From PVC group bacterium (GTDB lineage: Bacteria > Verrucomicrobiota > Kiritimatiellia > CAIKKV01 > PXCX01), in contig PXCX01000089.1 of assembly GCA_003565195.1 (NCBI GenBank), forward strand, positions 1 to 9,122: 9,122 bases of DNA. The letters are read 5' to 3'. A program made the translations under genes and the position numbers. Shown here one piece after another: positions 1-8,860 of this stretch. The notes beneath the pieces were generated by a model that was given only the letters and a program-made list of their open reading frames with translations, made no database searches and was not told where the DNA came from. Within the stretch, counting starts at the first letter, position 1. Each line of letters begins with the position of its first letter.

Positions 1-20
1 CTAAGTTGTTGCGGCCCAAA

Positions 21-90
21 GCGTTCAGTGTTCAGGTGTTCAGGGTTCAGGAAATCCGGCCTGAACACTGAACGCTGAACCCCTGAACAC
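21..90. repeat. Palindromic array of heptamer repeats (GTTCAG x4 / CTGAAC x4)
   Basis: Four GTTCAG copies start at 23, 30, 38 and 45 (periods 7, 8, 7). Four CTGAAC copies start at 61, 68, 75 and 83 (periods 7, 7, 8). The halves face each other, so positions 21-36 are a perfect 16-bp inverted match to 60-75, and 36-50 also match 75-90 with one extra C. Several stem registers are therefore possible. The array lies just past the stop of the minus-strand zinc-finger gene. Read on that strand, the 16-bp hairpin is followed by only three T's, so a terminator role is possible but weak. The repeat itself is certain; its function is unknown. Confidence 0.9.
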
Positions 91-105
91 TTTCAGCGAA
101 GCTGG

Positions 106-852
106 CTAGGTTTTACGGAATGCTTCGTAGCAGGGGTCGCTGCAAAAAACATATCTTTCCTGAGTCGTTCCGAACGCGACCTGCACCAGCGAGAAACCTT
201 CTTTCTCCGGATCGGACGGTTCGTTGCACCAGCCGCAGCGGATTTCCTGGGCAGCCACCAGTTGCTTATAGCGCTGTTCCTTTTCCTGTGGTGTCCAGAC
301 ATATTCCACCCAGGATACCGAACGGCGCGGAATTTGTGCCGCGACGGCATCATCGTTAATCAACACCAGCATATCCTTGGTTGCGTAACAGTTTGACCCG
401 ACAATCGGCATGTTGCCGCCCTGTAGATGCACGCGTACCGGACCGTTACGCGGCTTTTCAAACGTTGTCCAGCCGCATCGTTCGCATATCGCCGCAAACA
501 AATGTTGTGCCAGTCGTTCATTGCAATTGGGGCAACGCCCCATGTTAAACATGTATACCCGCTTAACCGAATCTTCGACAGCGGTCTGGACCGTTTTTTT
601 GGCTTCTTTCTGTAATCGCCGACCGGCATCTTCGCTGTCGGCTCCCAGCCACTCCATATCCTGCTCGAGATGCACGCGTTGATCTTCGGGCAACAGCGGT
701 GTATCAATCCGTCCCGATTTATCTTCGAAACCCGCGCGCCGTCGTGTTGAAGATTCCAGCAATGCCCGCTGTTTCGGTGTATCCGGCTTGTCGTCACTAT
801 GGTCGCCACCGGATCTTCCCAGCAGTGATGTTAAACGTTCCCTGATTGTCAT
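106..852 (-). CDS. Double zinc-finger protein of unknown function, coupled to a TolC-like gene
   Basis: The protein has 248 residues and I do not recognise it as a named family. Residues 1-100 are charged and probably helical or partly disordered. A zinc ribbon follows: C107-x2-C110, then C123-x2-C126 (CPNC and CERC). Near the C-terminus, C206-x2-C209 (RCGWCN) pairs with C237-x3-C241 in FCSDPCYEAF. That arrangement, with the F-C-S-x2-C pattern, resembles TRASH/MYM-type treble-clef fingers. There is no signal peptide or membrane segment, so a cytoplasmic protein is expected. Its ATG (852-850) overlaps the upstream stop as ATGA, which implies translational coupling to the outer-membrane protein gene. 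Metal, nucleic-acid or protein binding are all possible; the function is inferred only to be metal-stabilised. The gene call is strong. Confidence 0.85.
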   Translation of the reverse strand: MTIRERLTSLLGRSGGDHSDDKPDTPKQRALLESSTRRRAGFEDKSGRIDTPLLPEDQRVHLEQDMEWLGADSEDAGRRLQKEAKKTVQTAVEDSVKRVYMFNMGRCPNCNERLAQHLFAAICERCGWTTFEKPRNGPVRVHLQGGNMPIVGSNCYATKDMLVLINDDAVAAQIPRRSVSWVEYVWTPQEKEQRYKQLVAAQEIRCGWCNEPSDPEKEGFSLVQVAFGTTQERYVFCSDPCYEAFRKT

Positions 853-2309
853 GGCGTGTTTTCTCCGTCATTCCCGACCGCCGGAGCGAATCCCAGGCTA
901 TAATGAAACGCAACGGCTGCCCTCAGCAGTTCGGCCGCCATAAGATTTTGCCGTTGCATGGTATCCGTCAGATCTTTCTGGGCGTCCAATACGTCGCGAC
1001 TACGGTTTTCACCGAGCCGGAAACGTTCCGATTCGGCTTGCAGGGCAACTTCGGCGGCCGTCACGGCTTCTGAGATCATGCGCAATCGCTCAACCGCCGC
1101 ACGATATTTTCCTCCGGCAATTTCCATCCGCACCCGATTTTCCTGGTCCAGCTCTCGTTCCCTTTCCTTTAATCCTTTCAACCGCGCCCCCTGCCGGGCG
1201 GCTTCAGCATGTTCAGCGACACTCCCCCACGGTCGCGACCATACCAGCGCCGCCTCCCAACCGGTCGCCCGTTCGCGACGGCGGGCCTCCGTCGCCGGCC
1301 ACCGGTCAGGATCTTCAGCGTGATGCGACACATTCAATTCCAGCGAAAGATCGGAACGCCGACGTTCCTCCGCCAACTCATAAAACCCTTGCGCCGCCTG
1401 CTGCAACGCGATGTTTTCGCGACGATCACCCCGTTGTGCCACTCCGGTTTCTCCGTAACCCGGCACCTCATCGATCGCCGGCGCCTGCCGTGCCCAGCGT
1501 AATAAATCGTCCGGATCCGCGTTGATATCCAGCGGCACATCCGCTTGCGTCCCCAGCAGCTCCTGCAAGCGCCATTGTTCGCTTTCAATCGTCTCCCGCA
1601 CGGAAACCACTTCCTCATGCCGCAGGATCGCCTCCAGGCGCGCGGCCGACACTTGATACTCGGGAATCGCATCAAGCGCGGCCAATGTCTCGGCTTCTTC
1701 CAGCAACTTCTCGGCGCGATCCTTCGAGCTGAGAGCGACTTGCAGCAGAGCGCGACGTTGCAGGACCGCGATATACGCGAGGCTGATATCGCGTCGCAAT
1801 GCCTGCGCCGCGGCAACCCAGCGTGCGTGGGCGGCATCGTATTCGGCGCCGGCAAGCTTATCGCGCAAACGCCATTCCCGGAAACCTCGATCGCGCCATA
1901 ACGGCCAGCGCCCGTCGATGCTCGCCGTTGTTTCATACAATGAGTCAGCATTGGTATTCGCGGACGGCCGCACGCTGCCGCCGCCCAGGGAAAAATTCAG
2001 ATAGCCACCCCAGGGGAACGCCATCTCCGCGCCGGCATCCAGCCAGACCCGATCGTCGCCATCAAACCCGCCGGCATGACCCGATCGCGAATACAGGCGC
2101 GGATCCCAGAAGCCCTCCAACGCCGTCTGTTCGTATCCGGCTTGTTCGACTTCACGCCAGAAACGTTGCAAGCGGGGATTCTCCTGCAGTCCACGCAAAA
2201 TCAGGCTTTCAAGTTCGTCGTTTTCGTGCCACCACAAAGCCGAACACATCGACATGGGGAAAACAACCATCAAGGCCCGCAAAAGAAGGCGCTGCAAATT
2301 GAAATTCAT
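849..2309 (-). CDS. TolC-family outer-membrane efflux protein
   Basis: From the chosen ATG at 2309 the protein has 486 residues, normal for the OEP/TolC family (usually 420-500). The N-terminus (MNFNLQRLLLRALMVVF, ending near CSA) is a plausible Sec signal peptide. Then come L-x3-A-like helical stretches, a strand-rich region rich in G, S, F and W (about residues 75-140), and long charged coiled-coil helices. This is the tandem helix-strand-helix layout of trimeric outer-membrane channels. The C-terminal SRDVLDAQKDLTDTMQRQNL followed by AFHYSLGF is typical of the family's last helix. Such proteins form the exit duct of efflux pumps or type I secretion systems, with an inner-membrane transporter and periplasmic adaptor; neither is in the window. 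The open frame extends upstream to 2576, but that part runs over the divergent gene and lacks a signal peptide. A start at 2336 is also possible; neither start has a clear Shine-Dalgarno. Confidence 0.88.
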   Translation of the reverse strand: MNFNLQRLLLRALMVVFPMSMCSALWWHENDELESLILRGLQENPRLQRFWREVEQAGYEQTALEGFWDPRLYSRSGHAGGFDGDDRVWLDAGAEMAFPWGGYLNFSLGGGSVRPSANTNADSLYETTASIDGRWPLWRDRGFREWRLRDKLAGAEYDAAHARWVAAAQALRRDISLAYIAVLQRRALLQVALSSKDRAEKLLEEAETLAALDAIPEYQVSAARLEAILRHEEVVSVRETIESEQWRLQELLGTQADVPLDINADPDDLLRWARQAPAIDEVPGYGETGVAQRGDRRENIALQQAAQGFYELAEERRRSDLSLELNVSHHAEDPDRWPATEARRRERATGWEAALVWSRPWGSVAEHAEAARQGARLKGLKERERELDQENRVRMEIAGGKYRAAVERLRMISEAVTAAEVALQAESERFRLGENRSRDVLDAQKDLTDTMQRQNLMAAELLRAAVAFHYSLGFAPAVGNDGENTP

Positions 2310-2380
2310 AATTTCGCAACCGGTATCTTTAATCATCAGAACAACCCGAACAAACCAAAACAATAAAAGATACGGCTCAG

Positions 2381-2408
2381 ATAATACCATTGTTTCGAAA
2401 GGAAGCAA
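2381..2408 (-). promoter_or_regulatory. Putative sigma70-like promoter for the TolC-like/zinc-finger unit
   Basis: Read on the minus strand, a TATTAT -10 box (2386-2381) is preceded by TGG, giving the extended -10 pattern TGnTATTAT. A weak -35 (TTGCTT, 2408-2403) lies 16 bp upstream. Transcription would start near 2375, about 65 nt before the ATG at 2309. The TG extension fits a weak -35. This is motif evidence only. Confidence 0.45.
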
Positions 2409-2424
2409 GCCCGTTAATTCGCTC

Positions 2425-2453
2425 TTGAAATCCGTATTACAAAACGATATTAT
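2425..2453 (+). promoter_or_regulatory. Putative sigma70 promoter for the gspE-led operon
   Basis: TTGAAA (2425-2430) and TATTAT (2448-2453) are separated by exactly 17 bp, close to the consensus for a vegetative promoter. The predicted start of transcription near 2460 lies upstream of the ATGs at 2464 and 2476 but downstream of the ATG at 2452. This helps decide the start of the gspE-like gene. The element lies 17 bp from the divergent -35 box (2403-2408), so both promoters could be controlled by one bound regulator. Confidence 0.6.
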
Positions 2454-2475
2454 GGAATGTGCGATGGGAACCACG

Positions 2476-4260
<1,785 letters not shown>

Positions 4261-4263
4261 TTT

Positions 4264-5481
4264 ATGCCGTTTTACCGTTACACCGCCCGTTCGAAAGCGG
4301 GCGAGAAAGTCGAAGGCACACTCGAGGAAAGCGACAAGGCCACAGCCTTGCGCGCCGTCGAACGGTTGGGTCACATTCCCCTGTCGATTAGCGACTTACA
4401 GGAGTCTTCCGGCAAGAAGAAAACCACACCTGTCGGCAGCAAACGGGTCCGTCTCGGCACGATCCTGGTTTTTACCTCGGAACTCCGGGATTTACTGGCA
4501 TCCGGCATGAAAGTTGGCCAAGCGTTGACGATTCTGGCGCGTCGGCGTTCGGGCGGCCGACTGGACGCGGTCATCGCCGAGCTACGCGACCATATCATTC
4601 AAGGACGCAGTCTTTCGGATGCGCTGGCGCTTTACCCGTCCATTTTCCCGTCGCTTTATGTGGCAATGATGCGGGCCGGCGAAATGGGGGGCGCCACCAC
4701 CGATGCGCTCGAGCGGCTGGTTTCCCATTACCAGCGCTTGCAGGCGTTGAAGGAAAAACTGATCAGTGCGCTGATTTACCCGGCCGTGGTCCTGCTGGTT
4801 GGCGCGGCAACGCTGGTCTTTTCGATGGTATTCGTGATTCCACGGTTTGCGGTCATATTCTTCGAGCTCGACAGCACGCTACCTCTTCCGACCCGCCTGC
4901 TGATCGAAGCCAGTGACTTCCTGGTACGTTACGGGGTCATTATTCTGGCAGTGCTGGCTGGTGTTGGCGTATTGATCCGGCAAGCGTTGAAGACGGACGA
5001 CGGCCGCGCCTTCTGGCACCGGGCGCAATTACGATTACCGATCATGAGTTCCATCATCGAAGCCGATGCTTTTTCGCGGTTTGCCCGCACTCTGGCAACC
5101 CTACTGACCAACGGCGTACCGGTACTTCAGGCGCTCACGATCGTGGAGCGAACCATGGGCAACACGGTGATCTCGCGGGAAATCCGCAACGCACGCGATC
5201 GCGTAACCGACGGTACAACCATTTCCGGACCGCTGGCCGCCGGCCGAGTGTTTCCGCCGCTGATGACCGACATGCTGGCTGTCGGCGAACAAACCGGCGA
5301 TATTGCCCGATCGCTCAACCATATCGCCAACCGTTACGAAAACGAATTGGATCATCGTCTCAAGATAATGACCACGATTCTGGAACCGCTATTGATCGTG
5401 TTCATGGCAATTCTGGTCGGTTTCGTGGCCATCAGCATGCTGCTGGCCGTGTTCGACTTGACCAGCGGTCTGAATGTATAA
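4264..5481 (+). CDS. GspF/PilC-type inner-membrane platform protein
   Basis: The protein has 405 residues, the standard length for GspF/PilC. It starts with MPFYRYTARSKAGEKVEGTL, the characteristic N-terminus of the family. Two T2SSF repeats can be placed at about residues 69-192 and 272-394. They share matching stretches such as the ELRDLLASGMKVGQALTIL region in the first and TLATLLTNGVPVLQALTIV in the second, and each has an RAGE/VGEQTG motif (MMRAGEMGG near 136-143, AVGEQTGD near 339-346). Three hydrophobic segments, about 171-193, 221-240 and 371-396, are membrane helices. The protein couples the ATPase to pseudopilin/pilin insertion. It begins 3 nt after the ATPase stop (TAA TTT ATG), so the two are certainly co-translated. 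No other machine components (GspD, G, L, M or PilA, M-Q) are in this window. Confidence 0.94.
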   Translation: MPFYRYTARSKAGEKVEGTLEESDKATALRAVERLGHIPLSISDLQESSGKKKTTPVGSKRVRLGTILVFTSELRDLLASGMKVGQALTILARRRSGGRLDAVIAELRDHIIQGRSLSDALALYPSIFPSLYVAMMRAGEMGGATTDALERLVSHYQRLQALKEKLISALIYPAVVLLVGAATLVFSMVFVIPRFAVIFFELDSTLPLPTRLLIEASDFLVRYGVIILAVLAGVGVLIRQALKTDDGRAFWHRAQLRLPIMSSIIEADAFSRFARTLATLLTNGVPVLQALTIVERTMGNTVISREIRNARDRVTDGTTISGPLAAGRVFPPLMTDMLAVGEQTGDIARSLNHIANRYENELDHRLKIMTTILEPLLIVFMAILVGFVAISMLLAVFDLTSGLNV

Positions 5482-5484
5482 ACC

Positions 5485-6516
5485 ATGAATCCCTCCGATT
5501 TCGCCAACACGATAGACCGGACAACCGCGATGCCGGCCCGGCCGATCAGCGCGCTGGGCCTGTTCTCGGGAGGTTTGGACAGTCTGGTGGCTGTCGCCAT
5601 GATGCGCGACTTGGGCATCACGACGAAAGCCGTAACGTTCGACAGTCCGTTTTTCAATGTTTCACAAACCCGCCAAGCCGCCGAACGGCTCGGTGTTCCG
5701 TTACACGTTGAGGACTTCGGACCGACCCTGATCGCAATCATTCAGCAGCCGCAACACGGATTCGGCGCCCAGTTGAACCCTTGTATCGATTGCCATATTG
5801 CCATGTTAAGACGAACCGGCGAACTGATGGAAACGATGGGATACGATTTTATTTTCTCGGGCGAAGTTCTCAACCAGCGCCCCATGTCCCAGAATCCGGC
5901 GGCTTTGCGTCTGATTGCGCAAAAATGTGGATACGGTCCGTTACTGCTAAGACCGCTCAGCGCCGGACTGCTCGAACCAACTCGCCCTGAAAGCCTGGGC
6001 TGGGTGCCGCGTGAACGCCTGGGAAAGATCGAAGGTCGCTCCCGACGCGAACAACTGCGTCTGGCGGAAGATTACGGAATAAAAATCATACCGCCGGTCG
6101 CGGGCGGTTGCCGGCTTACCGAACCGAATTTCGCGCGGCGCCTGAAAGATTTGAAAGATCATGAAGGATTACGAGGAATGCGCGCCGTTCACTTACTCAA
6201 AATCGGTCGCCATTTACGTCTCAATCAATCCACTAAGCTGATCGTCGGACGCAATGAACGCGACAACATCGAACTGGAAGGCAATGCTGAACTTTATGAT
6301 CTACTGCTGAAACCCGAAGCGATTCCCGGACCGACCGGCCTGGTGCCCATCACTATCCGGGCCGACGCGCTGCAACAGGCCGCCGCCATCTGCGCCCGCT
6401 ACAGCGATGCGGAGTCCGGCCAAACCGTTCGCATCCGGATACGTTCGACGCAAGGCCTGGACTATATCGAGACACAACCGGCTTGCCCTGAGAATGTCGA
6501 ACCGCTGTTGATCTGA
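5485..6516 (+). CDS. PP-loop tRNA-thiolase-like protein with NFACT-R-like C-terminal region
   Basis: This 343-residue protein carries the ATP-pyrophosphatase PP-loop SGGLDS at residues 28-33. As in MnmA/ThiI-type tRNA thiolases, it has a cysteine motif after the nucleotide domain (NPCIDCH, C100 and C103) and a later single cysteine in a GGC context (C209, GGCRLTEPNFARRLKDL). SGEVLNQRPMSQ at 125-136 is a further recognisable block. The C-terminal ~100 residues contain LIVGRNERDNIEL (252-264) and IPGPTG (280-285), which resemble the NFACT-R (DUF814) RNA-binding domain. Family knowledge therefore suggests ATP-dependent adenylation and sulphur transfer to a tRNA base, with C100/C103 and C209 as candidate catalytic pair. 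The target base and sulphur donor cannot be read from sequence. It starts 3 nt after gspF; an internal ATG at 5530 is an alternative, closer to the PP-loop. Confidence 0.85.
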   Translation: MNPSDFANTIDRTTAMPARPISALGLFSGGLDSLVAVAMMRDLGITTKAVTFDSPFFNVSQTRQAAERLGVPLHVEDFGPTLIAIIQQPQHGFGAQLNPCIDCHIAMLRRTGELMETMGYDFIFSGEVLNQRPMSQNPAALRLIAQKCGYGPLLLRPLSAGLLEPTRPESLGWVPRERLGKIEGRSRREQLRLAEDYGIKIIPPVAGGCRLTEPNFARRLKDLKDHEGLRGMRAVHLLKIGRHLRLNQSTKLIVGRNERDNIELEGNAELYDLLLKPEAIPGPTGLVPITIRADALQQAAAICARYSDAESGQTVRIRIRSTQGLDYIETQPACPENVEPLLI

Positions 6517-6523
6517 CCCTGTC

Positions 6524-7741
6524 ATGAACATCCTTTTTTTAAGTCCTCATGTCCCGCATGCCCAGGTCGCCAGCGGATCGATCATTATTTACCATCGGAT
6601 TCGCCTGCTGGCGCAGCGGGGACATCGTATCGGCCTGGCGGTTTTTGCCGACGAACATGAAGAGCCGTACCTCAAAGAGCTGCGCGAATACGTAAGCGAC
6701 ATCGCCTGGCTTAAGCCGCCCCGGCGCGGACACCGCCACTCCATGACAGGTTGTCTTTTCTGCCGGCTGCCCAAACCTTTTTGCGCCTGTCGGTCTCCTG
6801 AAATGCAGCGTCTGGTCGGCCAAATGATTGAACGATCGAAATACGAAATTGCCATCGCCGAATTCACCCCGATGGGCCAATACCTGTATCATAATCCTTA
6901 CCTTCCGGCAGTGCGACGCGTTATTTCGTGTCACAGTTGCCTGAGCCAATCCGTACAGCGAACGTTGCGGATTGCCGGCAACCATGCCGTCCGCAAACTG
7001 CCGTTACGCTTGAGACTACCCGCATTGACCCGGCTCGAGTTCGCCATGTACCAAAGCGCCGATCTGGTATTGGCTTTGACACCGCAGGAAAAAACTGTGT
7101 TGCTGCAAGAGGCTCCGAATCTAGCGGTCGCGGTCATTCCTTATGGCGTTGAGATCGCACCGTTCGCCCACCAACGCCAGATCCGCCAAAAAGAGGGGCG
7201 GACGGTTGCGCAACGCATTATTATCACGGGATACTTTCGTCATGACCAGAATCGCGACGCGGTCACATGGTTTATCCACAACGTCTGGCCGCTCCTGAAA
7301 AAACAACATCCCAAACTGGAATGTTACATCGTTGGCCGAAGCCCGACCGCGGAAATGCTTGCGCTGCCGCGGCATGACCGTCAGATCGTGGTTACCGGAG
7401 AAGTCGATGATCTCGCGCCTTATCTGGCGCAATCCGATGTTTACGTCTGTCCCGTGCGGCTCGGCGCCGGATTCCGCGGGCGTATTCTGCAAGCCATGGC
7501 AGCCGGCGTTCCGGTCGTTACCACCACTCTGGGTTCGGAGGGGATACCGGCGCAAACCGGGAACAACATCGTGGTCGCCGACACCGCCCCCCTGCAGGTT
7601 GCCGGCATCAATTTACTGTTGTCCGATCCCGTGTACCGTCAGCGGATCGCCGACAATGCGTTCAACATGGTATCACGGCGCTTCGCGTGGCAGAACGTCG
7701 TCACACCGCTCGAACGCGAATTGCAACGTCTTATCCGATAA
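6524..7741 (+). CDS. GT4-type (GT-B fold) glycosyltransferase with a cysteine cluster
   Basis: This 405-residue protein looks like a two-Rossmann GT-B sugar transferase. The N-terminal part begins MNILFLSPHVPHAQVASGS, a typical acceptor-side start. The linker strand holds VIPYGVE (204-210). The C-terminal donor domain shows TGYFRHDQNRDAVTWF (235-250), YIVGRSPTAEM (268-278), VTGEVDDLAPYLAQSDVYVCP (290-310) and GAGFRGRILQAMAAGVPVV (314-332). The pattern is close to the PEP-CTERM/EpsH-associated sugar transferases (TIGR03087-like) as I recall them. Two oddities: C77-x2-C80-x6-C87-x-C89 sits within the N-terminal domain, and the usually conserved Glu of the ILEAMA block is Gln323. It probably acts at the cytoplasmic membrane face on a surface polysaccharide or glycolipid. 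Donor and acceptor are unknown. It starts 7 nt after the preceding stop without a clear Shine-Dalgarno. Confidence 0.87.
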   Translation: MNILFLSPHVPHAQVASGSIIIYHRIRLLAQRGHRIGLAVFADEHEEPYLKELREYVSDIAWLKPPRRGHRHSMTGCLFCRLPKPFCACRSPEMQRLVGQMIERSKYEIAIAEFTPMGQYLYHNPYLPAVRRVISCHSCLSQSVQRTLRIAGNHAVRKLPLRLRLPALTRLEFAMYQSADLVLALTPQEKTVLLQEAPNLAVAVIPYGVEIAPFAHQRQIRQKEGRTVAQRIIITGYFRHDQNRDAVTWFIHNVWPLLKKQHPKLECYIVGRSPTAEMLALPRHDRQIVVTGEVDDLAPYLAQSDVYVCPVRLGAGFRGRILQAMAAGVPVVTTTLGSEGIPAQTGNNIVVADTAPLQVAGINLLLSDPVYRQRIADNAFNMVSRRFAWQNVVTPLERELQRLIR

Positions 7742-7752
7742 CAAACAATATC

Positions 7753-7757
7753 GAGGA
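7753..7757 (+). promoter_or_regulatory. Ribosome binding site deciding the aminotransferase start
   Basis: GAGGA at 7753-7757 is the clearest Shine-Dalgarno in the plus-strand operon. It sits 8 nt before the ATG at 7766 but only 2 nt before the ATG at 7760, which favours 7766 as the start. A dedicated strong site, together with the wider 24-nt gap, suggests this gene is translated independently of the one upstream. Confidence 0.7.
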
Positions 7758-7765
7758 ACATGTTC

Positions 7766-8860
7766 ATGAATGATAAATCCGCGTCCCGGCAGAAGGCCGT
7801 GTCACAATCCTCTGTCCGCCAAACGCCGCGTCGTAACCCGGCCATCCCTCATGTCGACGCCGCCGCGTATCTCAAGCGACTCGAACGCAGAAAACAAGGC
7901 TACCAGCGGAAATATTACGCGATGTACACCAGCGTCGCGCACGCCATCGTGACAGATCCTCGCCTCATGACGGTGCCTTTCGACGACCATATGGTCCATC
8001 GCGGCGACGGCGTGTTTGAAGTGTTCCTATGCCGCGACGGCGCGCTTTACAATCTCGACGCCCATCTCGACCGGTTGGAAATATCGGCGCGGGCGTTACA
8101 ACTTCCGTTACCCATGGACCGCGATACTCTTGTTTATTACATCATGCAAACCGTGCAGACCGGCGGACAACCCGACTGCACCGTGCGTGTGAATTTATCG
8201 CGCGGACCCGGCGGGTTCAGCGTCAACCCGTTTGAAGCAGTCGCGCCGCAAGTCTACATCGTCGCCTATCAGCCGACGCCGCCGTTCATGCTAAAACAGC
8301 CCGCCGGCGCAACCGCCGCCATCTATTCGAAACCGTTACGCCATTTCACCAGGCCGGTCATCAAAAGTTGCAACTATCTTTTCAATGTCATGATGAAGCT
8401 TGAAGCCGACGCACGCGGTGTCGATTTCACGATTGCCAGGGATGAAAACGGTTATTTCGCCGAAGGCGCCACCGCGAGTCTCGCCTTTGTAACCCGACAC
8501 GGCGACCTGCTTTTCCCGCGGCCACGACATATCCTGCGAGGGACCACCGCCGCGCGCGCCAAAACATTGGCACGCGCCTTGGTCCGCCAGCGCGTGTTAC
8601 GGGGTGTCTGGCAGGCCGATCTATCCTTAGCAACACTGCGTTCGGCCACCGAACTGTTGCTGTTCGGCACAACCATAACCGTCGCCCCGGTCACCGAGCT
8701 CAACCGGCGTCGGATCGGCAACGGGAAACCCGGCCCGATTGCAAGCGCCCTTTTCAAGGCCTTGGAACGCGACATTGACAGCAATCCGGCCTTACGCCTG
8801 CCCGTATGGAAATCGCGACATTCGACACGCGACACTCGACACCACGGTGATTCTTCCTAA
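7766..8860 (+). CDS. Class IV PLP aminotransferase, DAT1-like
   Basis: From the ATG at 7766 the protein has 364 residues. Fold-type IV aminotransferase signatures are clear: DDHMVHRGDGVFE at 73-85 with the PLP-phosphate Arg at 79, the catalytic Lys in IKSCNYLFNVMMKLEA (Lys200), the FAEGATASLAFV block (Glu233), and GTTAARAKTLA near 259-269. The run YAMYTSVAHAIVTDP followed by DDHMVHRG is the pattern I associate with plant DAT1 D-amino-acid transaminases and their bacterial relatives, rather than IlvE or PabC. Transfer between D-amino acids and 2-oxo acids is the family-based guess; branched-chain substrates cannot be excluded. About 50 basic residues precede the catalytic domain, more than in IlvE/DAAT. 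The last residues (RHSTRDTRHH) are encoded by heptamer repeats and are probably a non-functional extension. It is the last gene of the unit. Confidence 0.88.
   Translation: MNDKSASRQKAVSQSSVRQTPRRNPAIPHVDAAAYLKRLERRKQGYQRKYYAMYTSVAHAIVTDPRLMTVPFDDHMVHRGDGVFEVFLCRDGALYNLDAHLDRLEISARALQLPLPMDRDTLVYYIMQTVQTGGQPDCTVRVNLSRGPGGFSVNPFEAVAPQVYIVAYQPTPPFMLKQPAGATAAIYSKPLRHFTRPVIKSCNYLFNVMMKLEADARGVDFTIARDENGYFAEGATASLAFVTRHGDLLFPRPRHILRGTTAARAKTLARALVRQRVLRGVWQADLSLATLRSATELLLFGTTITVAPVTELNRRRIGNGKPGPIASALFKALERDIDSNPALRLPVWKSRHSTRDTRHHGDSS
8815..8842 (+). repeat. Four tandem heptads (NCGACAY) inside the 3' end of the aminotransferase gene
   Basis: Positions 8815-8842 read as four consecutive 7-mers: GCGACAT, TCGACAC, GCGACAC, TCGACAC. 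The period and the GA-rich core recall the CTGAACN heptads at 21-90. Because 7 is not a multiple of 3, each copy is read in a different frame. A change in copy number would alter the C-terminus and stop codon of the aminotransferase. Confidence 0.85.

Noticed and set aside
1334..1951. 205-residue minus-strand open frame inside the TolC-like gene
   Set aside because: It lies in another frame of a well-supported gene, is rich in Arg and Cys and shows no domain pattern.
1799..2302. 167-residue plus-strand open frame opposite the TolC-like gene
   Set aside because: It is antisense to a supported gene and is Arg/Pro-rich with no recognisable motif, so it is a composition shadow.
2254..2475. Upstream extension of the gspE-like gene (74 more residues)
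   Set aside because: The extra residues are a low-complexity basic run, overlap the 5' end of the divergent TolC-like gene and cross two likely promoters; the resulting 668 residues exceed the family's usual length.
7760..7765. ATG at 7760 as the aminotransferase start
   Set aside because: It is only 2 nt from the GAGGA ribosome binding site, whereas the ATG at 7766 has 8-nt spacing.
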